DNA from: Halomonas sp.
GTDB lineage: Bacteria; Pseudomonadota; Gammaproteobacteria; Pseudomonadales; Halomonadaceae
Assembly: GCA_018401555.1 (NCBI GenBank)
Contig: JAGYKP010000084.1
Span: 202,847-266,846 of the forward strand
DNA: 64,000 bases
Direction: 5' to 3'
The notes beneath the pieces were generated by a model, which saw nothing but the letters and a program-made list of their open reading frames with translations, searched no databases and was not told where the DNA came from. Positions within the stretch are counted from its first letter, which is position 1; each line of letters opens with the position of its first letter. Positions 13,556 to 22,028 of the stretch are shown in pieces. A program made the translations under genes and the position numbers.

Positions 13556-14173
13556 TCAGGCCTCGATGAGCTCGAGGTGGCCGCGCAGCCGTGACGCCAG
13601 TGGGCTCAGGTCCACCGCGAGGTCGCGGGGCCACCCGATGGTGAGGCGTACCCCCTCGGCGTCGTAGTCCGCCGCCTCCACGGGGATGTCGCGCTCGGCG
13701 AGCCAGGCGCGGGCCTCGGCCTCGCCCGAGAAGTCGACCCTGAAATGCAGCGGACTGCGCTCGATGACCTCGCGTCGCGGCAGGGTCTCCAGCGCCTGGG
13801 ACACGGCCTGGCTGTAGGCGCGGGCCAGGCCGCCGGTGCCCAGCTTGGTGCCGCCGAAGTAACGCGTGACCACGCAGCCCACCTGGCCCAGCCCCGAGCC
13901 CTCCAGTACCTGAAACATGGGGCGGCCGGCGGTTCCGCCGGGCTCGCCGTCGTCGGAGAAGCCGATGGCGGTCTGCTCCCCCGGCGGCCCGGCGATGAAG
14001 GCGCTGCAGTGGTGGCTGGCGTTGGGATGGCGCTCGCGGGCGGATGACAGCAGCGCTTCGAAGGCGGCGACAGCGGGGGCATGGCAGAGCCAGGCGATAA
14101 AGCGGCTGCGCTCGACCTCGATCTCGGTTTCCCGCCACTCACCGGACGGCAGGTCGGGTACTGGATAGCGCAT
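13556..14173 (-). CDS. yigZ: YigZ/IMPACT family protein
   Basis: 205-residue member of UPF0029 (IMPACT). The conserved N-terminal domain has RFIAWLCHAP, the signature GFSDDGEPGGTAGRPM and VTRYFGGTKLGTGGLARAYS. A C-terminal DUF1949-like domain follows. The molecular role in bacteria is unsettled; a ribosome or translation link is proposed from eukaryotic IMPACT. Its ATG overlaps by one base (position 14173) the stop of the upstream S24 protein, so translation is probably coupled and the gene may be SOS-induced. Confidence 0.9.
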   Translation of the reverse strand: MRYPVPDLPSGEWRETEIEVERSRFIAWLCHAPAVAAFEALLSSARERHPNASHHCSAFIAGPPGEQTAIGFSDDGEPGGTAGRPMFQVLEGSGLGQVGCVVTRYFGGTKLGTGGLARAYSQAVSQALETLPRREVIERSPLHFRVDFSGEAEARAWLAERDIPVEAADYDAEGVRLTIGWPRDLAVDLSPLASRLRGHLELIEA

Positions 14174-14655
14174 CAGGCGGCCAGCTCGCCCTGGCGCACC
14201 ACGCCCATCACCATTCCCAGCACCTGGATATCACTGTTCCTGAGGAAGATGGGTGCCATCTGCTGGTTGGCGGGCTGCAGGCGCACGCCGGACTTCTCGA
14301 TATAGAGCTTCTTCAGGGTGACCTCCCGGTTGTTGATCATCACTACCGCGGTCTCGCCGTTCTCGGCGCTCTCGCACTGTTCGATGATGATCACATCCCC
14401 GTCGAAGATGTTGCAATCGATCATCGAGTCGCCGCGTACGCGCAGGGCGTAGGTATTGCGACGCACCATGCGTCGCGGGACGCGGATATGGCTGACGCTG
14501 GGACAGGCCTCGATGGGCATGCCCGCCGAGACGCTGCCCAGCAGCGGGACCTCGACCATCTCCTGCGCATCGCCGGGCATGGGGCAGGGCAACCAGGCCT
14601 CGGCCAGGCGCAGGTTGGGGCGGCGGATCATGAACCGCGTGGTGACCTCGGGCAT
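14173..14655 (-). CDS. LexA/UmuD-like S24 autoprotease without DNA-binding domain
   Basis: 160 residues containing a complete S24 peptidase: cleavage pair Ala44-Gly45 within SVSAG, nucleophile Ser77 in RGDSM and general-base Lys115 in VTLKK. Unlike LexA (about 200 residues) it has no N-terminal winged helix; only about 40 residues precede the cleavage site, as in UmuD. No umuC follows; the next gene is yigZ. The start at 14655 has AGGAG 6 bases upstream, and a perfect LexA box precedes it by 10 bases. RecA-stimulated self-cleavage is expected from the family. UmuD-like mutagenesis accessory or an anti-repressor are both possible. Confidence 0.85.
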   Translation of the reverse strand: MPEVTTRFMIRRPNLRLAEAWLPCPMPGDAQEMVEVPLLGSVSAGMPIEACPSVSHIRVPRRMVRRNTYALRVRGDSMIDCNIFDGDVIIIEQCESAENGETAVVMINNREVTLKKLYIEKSGVRLQPANQQMAPIFLRNSDIQVLGMVMGVVRQGELAA

Positions 14656-14665
14656 GCTGCATCTC

Positions 14666-14681
14666 CTGTTGAAACATACAG
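14666..14681 (-). promoter_or_regulatory. LexA (SOS) box of the S24 protein gene
   Basis: Perfect CTGT-N8-ACAG (CTGTATGTTTCAACAG on the minus strand), ending 10 bases before the start codon and touching the ribosome-binding site. The apparent promoter is TTGCCA (14718-14713), 16 bases, TATGCT (14696-14691), which places the box over the transcription start. Confidence 0.88.
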
Positions 14682-14699
14682 TGCTATGGAAGCATAGCA
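14682..14699. repeat. Inverted repeat next to the LexA box
   Basis: Perfect TGCTATG-GAAG-CATAGCA, directly abutting the LexA box and overlapping the predicted -10 of the S24 gene. It could be a second operator. Confidence 0.5.
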
Positions 14700-14843
14700 G
14701 GGCGCTCGAATCTGGCAAGACGACCAATCGACGATGCGCTTGATGCATGTCAACCGCGACCTGCTGACGCGGCAGGCGTCTCTGGTAGAAAAAGCCCTTT
14801 CCGTGTAGAGTCTCGAGCCAAATTACCCACGCCGGAGAGTGTC

Positions 14844-15488
14844 TTGACCCTGCGCCTGCAAGCCAGAGGCCTGGCCTGTGAACGGGATGATCGGTGGCTG
14901 TTCGAGGATCTCGACCTGGATATCCGCGGCGGCGAGATCGTGCGCGTCGAAGGCCCCAACGGCAGTGGCAAGACCACCCTGCTCAAGATCCTTTCCGGCC
15001 AGCTCGCCGATTACCATGGCGAGCTGTTCTGGAACGATCGGCCGATGCGCCAGGCGCGCCAGGCGTTCCTCGAGAACCTGCTCTATCTGGGCCATGCCCC
15101 GGGAGTCAAGGCGGCGCTGACACCGCTGGAAAACCTCGCCTGGTACCAGGCGCTGGCCGGTGAGGCGGTGCATGAGGCCCCGCGCCTGGCGGCGCTGGAG
15201 TCGGTGGGGCTGGCGGGCTTCGAGGACGTGCCGGCCGGGCAGCTCTCGGCGGGCCAGCAGCGCCGGGTGGCGCTGGCCCGCCTGGAGCTCACGCCGCGCC
15301 CGCTGTGGGTGCTCGACGAGCCCTTTACCGCCATCGACCGCCATGGGGTCGCGGCGCTGGAGGAGCGTCTGGTGGTCCATGCCCGTTCGGGGGGCTGTGT
15401 GCTGGTGACCACTCACCATGAACTCAAGGCGTCGGAAGAGCTGCGGCATATCCGTCTCGGCCGGGGAGGGCAAGATGCCGAGCGCTGA
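14844..15488 (+). CDS. ccmA: Heme exporter ATP-binding protein CcmA
   Basis: ABC ATPase of the CcmABCD complex that releases holo-CcmE in cytochrome c maturation. 214 residues with Walker A GPNGSGKTTLL, signature QLSAGQQRRVALARL and Walker B PLWVLDEPFTAID. The start codon is TTG at 14844 after GGAGAG; no ATG fits. It heads a ccmABCDEFGHI operon with overlapping or closely spaced genes. Confidence 0.95.
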   Translation: MTLRLQARGLACERDDRWLFEDLDLDIRGGEIVRVEGPNGSGKTTLLKILSGQLADYHGELFWNDRPMRQARQAFLENLLYLGHAPGVKAALTPLENLAWYQALAGEAVHEAPRLAALESVGLAGFEDVPAGQLSAGQQRRVALARLELTPRPLWVLDEPFTAIDRHGVAALEERLVVHARSGGCVLVTTHHELKASEELRHIRLGRGGQDAER

Positions 15489-16236
15489 TACTCGCATGAA
15501 TGGCAGCGACAGCAAGCGCGATAACGGCGACCGTCAGGCCACTGCCCGGGAACCCCGCGGCGGCCTGACGGTCGCAGTCTGGGCGACGCTCAAGCGTGAC
15601 CTGACCCTGCTGATGCGTCGACGCAGCGAGGTGCTCAATCCGCTGGTGTTCTTTGCCCTGGTGATCACCCTGTTCCCGATCGGCATCTCGCCGGATCCGG
15701 AACTGCTGGCCACCATCGCCCCCGGGCTGCTGTGGGTGGCGGCGCTGCTGGCGGCGCTGCTCTCCCTGGACAGCCTGTTTCGTGGCGACTACGAGGACGG
15801 CTCCCTGGAGCAGCTGCTGCTGACGCCACAGCCGCTGCCCATGCTGGGCCTGGCCAAGGTGGCGGTTCACTGGCTGCTGACCGGCCTGCCGCTGGCGCTG
15901 ATGGCCCCGGTGCTGGGCATCATGCTGGCGCTGCCAGCGGGCAGCTACCTGATCCTGGCCTTCTCCCTGGCCCTGGGCACCGCCAGCCTGAGCCTGATCG
16001 GTGCCATCGGCGCGGCGCTCACGGTGGGGCTGTCACGCGGCGGGGTACTGCTGTCGCTGCTGGTACTGCCGCTCTATATCCCGGTGCTGATCTTCGGCGC
16101 CGGCGCCGTGCAGGCGGCGATCATGGGCGATGGCGCCGCCGCGCATCTGGCGATTCTGGGGGCCCTGCTGGCCCTGTCACTGATGCTGGCCCCCTGGGCG
16201 ATCGCGGCGTCGCTGCGCATCAGTATCAACGGTTGA
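15475..16236 (+). CDS. ccmB: Heme exporter membrane protein CcmB
   Basis: 253-residue polytopic permease partner of CcmA. It begins with a polar 30-residue leader, then [25 protein letters not shown], typical of CcmB, and about six hydrophobic helices. The ATG at 15475, with GGGGAGGG upstream, overlaps the end of ccmA by 14 bases. Confidence 0.93.
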   Translation: MPSADTRMNGSDSKRDNGDRQATAREPRGGLTVAVWATLKRDLTLLMRRRSEVLNPLVFFALVITLFPIGISPDPELLATIAPGLLWVAALLAALLSLDSLFRGDYEDGSLEQLLLTPQPLPMLGLAKVAVHWLLTGLPLALMAPVLGIMLALPAGSYLILAFSLALGTASLSLIGAIGAALTVGLSRGGVLLSLLVLPLYIPVLIFGAGAVQAAIMGDGAAAHLAILGALLALSLMLAPWAIAASLRISING

Positions 16237-16250
16237 GAGGTGGAAAAGGC

Positions 16251-16991
16251 ATGTGGGCCTTCATTAACAAGTTGCGTTCCCCCAAGTGGTTCTACGCCAT
16301 CAGCGAACGGCTTCTGCCGTGGTTCTGGGTGGCCGCGGCTGCGCTGATCCTGGTGGGCAGCGTCTGGGGGCTGGCCTTTGCCCCGGCCGACTATCAGCAG
16401 GGCAACAGCTTCCGCATCATCTATGTGCACGTGCCGGCGGCCTTCCTGGCCCAGTCGATCTTCGTCAGCATGGCGGTGTGTGGCCTGGTCTACATGGTGT
16501 GGAAGATCAAGGTGGCCGACATGGCCGCGGCGATGATGGCGCCGCTGGGGGCCGCCATGACATTCATCTCGCTGTTCTCCGGGGCGGTGTGGGGCGTGCC
16601 CACCTGGGGCACCTGGTGGATGTGGGATGCGCGCCTGACCTCGATGCTGATCCTGTTTTTCCTCTACCTGGGAGTGATCGCCCTGCGCGGCGCCTTCTCC
16701 AGCCGCGACAGCGCTTCTCGGGCCGCCTCCGTGCTGGCCATGGTGGGTGTGATCAACATCCCGATCATCAAGTACTCAGTGGACTGGTGGTACACCCTGC
16801 ACCAGCCCGCCACCTTTACTGTTACCGGGCGTGTCGGCATGCCCATGGAGATGTGGGTCCCGCTACTGATCATGGTGCTGGGGTTCTACAGCTTCTTCAT
16901 CGCGGTGACCCTGATGCGCACCCGCAGCGAGATCCTGCGCCGCGAATCCAACAAGCGTTGGGTGCGTGATCTGGCCGGAGGGGAGCGCTGA
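16251..16991 (+). CDS. ccmC: Heme exporter/handling protein CcmC
   Basis: Inner-membrane heme-handling protein that loads heme onto CcmE. 246 residues, six predicted helices. The tryptophan-rich signature [15 protein letters not shown] is visible, as are the flanking heme-ligand regions YVHVPAAF and WWYTLHQP. It overlaps the start of ccmD by one base. Confidence 0.95.
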   Translation: MWAFINKLRSPKWFYAISERLLPWFWVAAAALILVGSVWGLAFAPADYQQGNSFRIIYVHVPAAFLAQSIFVSMAVCGLVYMVWKIKVADMAAAMMAPLGAAMTFISLFSGAVWGVPTWGTWWMWDARLTSMLILFFLYLGVIALRGAFSSRDSASRAASVLAMVGVINIPIIKYSVDWWYTLHQPATFTVTGRVGMPMEMWVPLLIMVLGFYSFFIAVTLMRTRSEILRRESNKRWVRDLAGGER

Positions 16992-17230
16992 TGGCCTTCG
17001 AATCCTTCAACGAATTCATCGCCATGGGGGGGCATGCCCCCTATGTCTGGGCGGCCTGGGCGGCGACCGCCGCGCTGCTCGTCGCCATCGTCCTCCACGC
17101 CCGCGCCGAGCGCCGCCAGCTGCTGCGCAACCTGCAGCGTCGCGCCCGTCGCGAGCAGCGCCTGGAAGTCGATCAGGACGAGGCAGCGAAAGTTTCACAT
17201 CAATCGGGTGGTAATCGTCATGACACTTAG
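16991..17230 (+). CDS. ccmD: Heme exporter protein CcmD
   Basis: 79-residue small membrane protein with the HAPYVWAAWAAT motif, one transmembrane helix and an Arg-rich cytoplasmic segment (RAERRQLLRNLQRRARR). It stabilises the CcmABC-CcmE complex. The C-terminus overlaps the start of ccmE. Confidence 0.88.
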   Translation: MAFESFNEFIAMGGHAPYVWAAWAATAALLVAIVLHARAERRQLLRNLQRRARREQRLEVDQDEAAKVSHQSGGNRHDT

Positions 17231-17735
17231 CCTGACACCGAAGCGCAAGCAGAGGCTCTTCGTGATCCTGGGGCTCGTCGCCCTGACCGCGATAGCCGTG
17301 GGCCTGACCCTCTACGCCCTGCGCAGTAACATCAACCTGTTCTTCAGCCCGGTACAGATCGCCGCCGGGGACGCCCCCTTCGAACGCCAGATCCGTGCCG
17401 GGGGCATGGTCAAGGAGGGCACCGTGGCGCGTGATCCGGAGAGCCTCGACGTCGCCTTCGTGGTCACCGACTACGTCGACGATCTCGAGGTGCGCTACAG
17501 CGGCATCCTGCCCGACCTGTTCCGCGAGGGGCAGGGCGTGGTGGTGGTCGGTGAGCTCCAGCAGGATGGTACGCTGCGTGCCGACCAGGTGCTGGCCCGC
17601 CACGACGAGAACTACATGCCCCCCGAGGTGGCCCAGGCCCTGGAAGACGCCGGCTACTCGCCGGAGGACTACCAGGCCAAGGCCGCCGAGGTGGGTGAAC
17701 GGATGGAAGCCCAGCAGCAAGGCGCCAGCCAGTAA
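17220..17735 (+). CDS. ccmE: Cytochrome c-type biogenesis heme chaperone CcmE
   Basis: 171-residue periplasmic heme chaperone with an N-terminal membrane anchor ([22 protein letters not shown]) and an OB-fold. The covalent heme-binding motif is His in [10 protein letters not shown], and the conserved [11 protein letters not shown] is present. The start overlaps ccmD; ccmF follows after 14 bases. Confidence 0.95.
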   Translation: MTLSLTPKRKQRLFVILGLVALTAIAVGLTLYALRSNINLFFSPVQIAAGDAPFERQIRAGGMVKEGTVARDPESLDVAFVVTDYVDDLEVRYSGILPDLFREGQGVVVVGELQQDGTLRADQVLARHDENYMPPEVAQALEDAGYSPEDYQAKAAEVGERMEAQQQGASQ

Positions 17736-17749
17736 CGAGCGGAGAACCC

Positions 17750-19759
17750 ATGCAGACCCTGATGATCCCCGAGATCGGCCACTACGCCCTGGTGATCGCC
17801 ATGCTGATGGCCGCCGTGCAGGGCGTGCTGCCACTGGCCGGCGCGGCCACCCGCCGCCCGCTGTGGATGGCCTACGCCCGGCCCATGGCGGCCGGGCAGC
17901 TGCTGTTCGTGGCCATCGCCTACGCCTGCCTGACGGCCAGCTACATGCTGGACGACTTCAGCGTGGCCAACGTGGCCAACAACTCCAACTCCATGCTGCC
18001 CTGGTACTACAAGCTCAGCGCCGTATGGGGCAACCATGAGGGCTCGGTGCTGCTGTGGAGCCTGCTGCTGGCCGCCTGGGGCTACTTTGCCTCGCGCTTC
18101 TCCCGGGAGCTGCCCCGCGACATGGTGGCCCGGGTGCTGGGCGTGCTGGGGCTGGTCAGCACCGGCTTCCTGGCCTTCGTGCTGGTCACCTCCAACCCCT
18201 TCGAGCGCCTGCTGCCCAACGTGCCGAGCGACGGTGCCGACCTCAACCCGCTGCTCCAGGACATCGGCCTGATCATGCATCCGCCGATGCTCTACATGGG
18301 CTATGTGGGCTTCTCGGTCGTCTTCGCCTTCGCCATCGCCGCCCTGCTGGGCGGTCGTCTGGATGCGGCCTGGGCCCGCTGGGCGCGTCCCTGGACCAAC
18401 CTGGCCTGGGCCTTCCTCACCGTGGGTATCGCCCTGGGCAGCTGGTGGGCCTACTACGAGCTGGGCTGGGGCGGCTGGTGGTTCTGGGACCCCGTCGAGA
18501 ACGCCTCGCTGCTGCCATGGTTGACCGGCACGGCGCTGATGCACTCCACTGGCGGTGACCGAGAAGCGCGGTGCCTTCAAGAGCTGGACCCTGCTGCTGG
18601 CGATCTTCACCTTCTCGCTGTCGCTGCTGGGCACCTTCCTGGTGCGCTCCGGGGTGCTCACCTCGGTTCACGCCTTCGCCAACGACCCCTCCCGCGGCCA
18701 GTTCATCCTGATGCTGCTGGGTATCACCGTGGGCCTGTCGCTGCTGGTGTTCGCGCTGCGGGCGCCGCGGGTCGGCCACAAGGTCGGCTTCACCTGGCTC
18801 TCTCGCGATGCCCTGCTGCTGATCAACAACATCCTGCTGGTGATCATGACGATCACCGTGCTGATGGGTACCGTCTACCCGCTGCTGCTCGATGCCCTGG
18901 ACCTGGGCAAGATCAGCGTCGGCCCTCCCTATTTCAACGCGCTCTTCGTGCCGCTGACCCTTCTCCTCGCGCTGTTCATGGGGCTCGGCCAGGTGGCGCG
19001 CTGGAAGCAGACCCCGGTGAGCCTGCTGGTCAGGCGCACTGTGGCTGGCTGCCGTGGGGGCCGTGGTGCTGGGGGCGGCGCTGCCGCTGCTGTTCGCCGA
19101 ACGCTGGAGTCCGGCGGTGGCGCTGGGCCTGATCGCGGCGCTGTGGATCGTGCTGCCGATGCTGCGTGACCTGTTCGAGAAGGCCCGTAACGCCAGCTCC
19201 GTGGGCGCCGGGCTGAAGAAGCTGTCGCTGGCCTACTGGGGCATGCAGCTCGGCCACCTGGGCGTGGCGGTGACCATCGTCGGCGTGGCGGTGGTCTCCA
19301 ACTACAGCATCGAGCAGAACGTGCGCATGGCACCGGGCGACAGCGTCGAGGTGGCGGGGTACACCTTCACCATGAACGAGCTCTCCAGTCGCCAGGGAGC
19401 CAACTTCCTGGCCGACCGGGCGAACATCTCGGTACAGCATGGTGACAGTAGCCGCAGCTTCGCCATGAATCCCGAGAAGCGCCTCTACCTGGCGACCCGC
19501 ATGCCGATGTCCCAGGTGGCGCTGCGCCCCGGCTTCCTGCGCGACCTCTACGTGGCCATGGGCGAGGACTTGGGCGACGGCAGCTGGGCGCTGCGGGTGC
19601 AGTACAAGCCCTTCGTGCGCTGGCTGTGGCTGGGTGGCTCTGCTGATGGCCTTCGGTGGTGTGCTGGCGGTGGCCGACAAGCGCTACCGGCGCCTGGCGA
19701 CCGCGCGTGACCCCGAGGCCAGGACAGCCCCCGCGCCGGGGCGGGAGGCCAGCGCATGA
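17750..19759 (+). CDS. ccmF: Heme lyase subunit CcmF (three frameshifts)
   Basis: Large membrane subunit of the heme ligation complex, about 669 residues when reconstructed. The first section (17750 to ~18555) includes the WGNHEGS motif and the tryptophan-rich [15 protein letters not shown]. The second section (~18555-19040) has [18 protein letters not shown]. The third (~19040-19635) and the last 40 residues complete the protein. Each junction is a one-base shift in a GC-rich stretch. The stop (TGA 19757-19759) overlaps the ccmG start in ATGA. The frame breaks are probably sequence errors. Confidence 0.88.
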
Positions 19760-20289
19760 ACCGTCGGCTGATCCTGTTGCTGCCGCTGGCCGGCTTCCTG
19801 GCGTTGGCGGTGTTTCTCTACCAGGGGTTGTCGCTGAACCCCTTCCATCGCGAGTCGGCCCTGATGGCTCGCGACTTCCCCGAGTTCGACCTGGCTACCC
19901 TCAAGGAGCCCGAGCGGCGGGTCGATCGTGACCTGCTGACCACCGGCGAACTGACCCTGGTCAACGTCTGGGGCGAGTGGTGTCCCGAGTGCAAGCGCGA
20001 GATGCCGCAGCTGCTCGACCTCGCCGAGCGTCACGACATCCGCCTGGTCGGCATCAGCTGGAAGGACACCCGGGAGAAGGCGCTGGGCTTCCTTGATGAG
20101 TTCGGCGATCCCTTCGAGGTCAATATCTTCGACCCGGACAACGAGCTGGCCTTCGAGCTCGGCGTCTATGGCGCGCCGGAGACCTTCCTGGTGGATGGCG
20201 ACGGGGTGATCCGCTACCACCACACCGGTTATATCGCGCCGGGCGATGTCACCGAGACGATCCTTCCGGAGGTGGAACAATGGCGCTGA
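19756..20289 (+). CDS. ccmG: Thiol:disulfide interchange protein CcmG/DsbE
   Basis: 177-residue membrane-anchored thioredoxin-like protein that keeps apocytochrome c cysteines reduced. One N-terminal helix, active site WGEWCPECKREMP (CPEC), and the cis-proline region YGAPETFLVD. It overlaps ccmF by 4 bases and ccmH by 10. Confidence 0.93.
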   Translation: MNRRLILLLPLAGFLALAVFLYQGLSLNPFHRESALMARDFPEFDLATLKEPERRVDRDLLTTGELTLVNVWGEWCPECKREMPQLLDLAERHDIRLVGISWKDTREKALGFLDEFGDPFEVNIFDPDNELAFELGVYGAPETFLVDGDGVIRYHHTGYIAPGDVTETILPEVEQWR

Positions 20290-20762
20290 TGCGACTTTCG
20301 CGACTCCTGGCCACGGCCCTTGTCCTGCTGCTGGCGGCGGGGTTGGCACAGGCCGCCGCCATCGAGGTGCGCGAGTTCGATGACCCGGTGCTCGAGGAGC
20401 GCTATCGCGACCTCACCGCCTCCCTGCGCTGTCCGACCTGTCAGAACCAGGCAATCAATGACTCCGACGCCCCGGTCTCCGGCGACATGCGTGATCGCGT
20501 CTACCGGTTGCTGATGGACGGGCGCGCGGACATCGAGATCCGTAACCATATGGTGGAGCGTTTCGGCGACTACGTGCTCTACAACCCGCGCCTCGAGGGC
20601 CGCACCTTTCTGCTGTGGGGGCTGCCGGCGGTACTGGGCCTGCTTGGCCTGGTGCTGGTGGGCCTGCTGGTACGCGCCCGTCGTAACGCCTCCAACAGGG
20701 AGCTCTCCGCCGAGGAACGTGCTCGCCTGGATGCCCTGATCAACCGCGAGAGAACCGAATGA
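20280..20762 (+). CDS. ccmH: Cytochrome c-type biogenesis protein CcmH
   Basis: 160 residues: signal peptide, the thiol motif LRCPTCQNQAINDSDAP (LRCxxCQ), then a transmembrane helix (LWGLPAVLGLLGLVLVGLLV). It reduces apocytochrome thiols with CcmG. It overlaps ccmI by 4 bases. Confidence 0.95.
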   Translation: MALMRLSRLLATALVLLLAAGLAQAAAIEVREFDDPVLEERYRDLTASLRCPTCQNQAINDSDAPVSGDMRDRVYRLLMDGRADIEIRNHMVERFGDYVLYNPRLEGRTFLLWGLPAVLGLLGLVLVGLLVRARRNASNRELSAEERARLDALINRERTE

Positions 20763-22009
20763 CCCTGCTGTGGATCGCCTTCGCCCTACTGCTGCTGCCG
20801 GCCCTGTGGCTGCTGGTGGCGCCTCTCAAGCGAGCCCGCGCGGTGCACGACGCCCAGCGCGATCATGAGACCAACGACCGCTCCGCGGATCAGAACGTGG
20901 CCATCTACCAGCGCCGCCTGGCCTCCCTGGAGGCCGCCTTCGAGCGTGGCGATATCGGTCAGGCCAGTTTCGAGGAGGACCGCCTGGCGCTCGAGCGCAG
21001 CCTGCTCGAGGATACCGAGCGACTCAAGCGAGCCCCGCTCAAGGCCTCCGCCTCCGGGCGCCTGGCGGTGCCGCTGGTGATGCTGGCGGTGGTGGTGGCC
21101 AGCGTGCTCTGGTATCAGCACGAAGGCGCCGAGGGCGACCTGGCCCTGCTCGCCGTGCAGCAGGAGGTCATGGCCCATCCGGAGGGCTCGGCGCAGATGC
21201 TGATCGAGCGTCTCGAGGCGCAGGCCGCCCGCCAGCCGGAGAACCCCAACGTCTGGAGCATGCTGTTCCCGCTCTATCGCGACGGCGGTCAGGGGCGCGA
21301 GGCCATCGATGCCCTGGAGCGGCTGATCGAGATCGAGGGGCGCCATCCCTAGCTGCTGGCGCAGCTGGCCCAGATCGAGTTCTTCGTCGCCGGCCGCCGG
21401 CTGACCGACCGCGTACAGGAGTTGGTCGACGAGACCCTGGAGAAGAACTCCAGCGAGCCCACGGTGCTCGGCTTGCTGGGCATCGAGGCCTTCGACCGCG
21501 GTGCCTACCAGGAGGCGATCGACAACTGGCGGCGTGCCATCGCCGGCATGAGTGATCCCGCCTCCGGTGAGGCCCTGCGCCAGGGCATCCAGATCGCCCA
21601 GCAGCGCCTGGGCCAGGAGCCCGAGGGTGACGTGGCGGTGGAGGAGGAGCCCCAGGGCCCCGGCATCCTGGCCCGCGTCAGCCTGGACGATGAGCTCGCC
21701 GGTCGTCTCGACGACAACACCCCGGTGTTCGTGGTCGCCCGGGACATGAACGGCGAACTGCCGCCGCTGGCCGTGGCCCGCCTGACCCTGGGCGACCTGC
21801 CTACCGAGCTGGTGCTCGACCAGCGCCACGCCATGTCGCCCCAGGCCAACCTCGGCCAGGTCGAGCAGGCACGCCTGGTGGTGCGCGTCTCCGAGAGTGG
21901 CCAGGCCACGCCCCAGCCCGGCGACATGTTCGGCCAGCGTGGTGGCGTCGCCGTGGGCGACACCGACGGCGAGCCGGTCGAGATCGTGATCGACAGCGTC
22001 GTCGATTGA
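20759..22009 (+). CDS. ccmI: Cytochrome c-type biogenesis protein CcmI (in-frame stop)
   Basis: Apocytochrome chaperone with an N-terminal membrane pair (LLWIAFALLLLPALWLLV and a second helix at residue ~105), followed by tetratricopeptide repeats. A TAG codon at 21350-21352 interrupts the frame where relatives have an acidic residue (HP-stop-LLAQLAQ). The same frame continues with TPR sequence to 22009, giving about 416 residues if read through. A G-to-T change from GAG explains it, so this is a sequence error or a point nonsense mutation rather than an indel. Confidence 0.85.
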
Positions 22010-22028
22010 ACGGAGTGGATCGCCCGCG

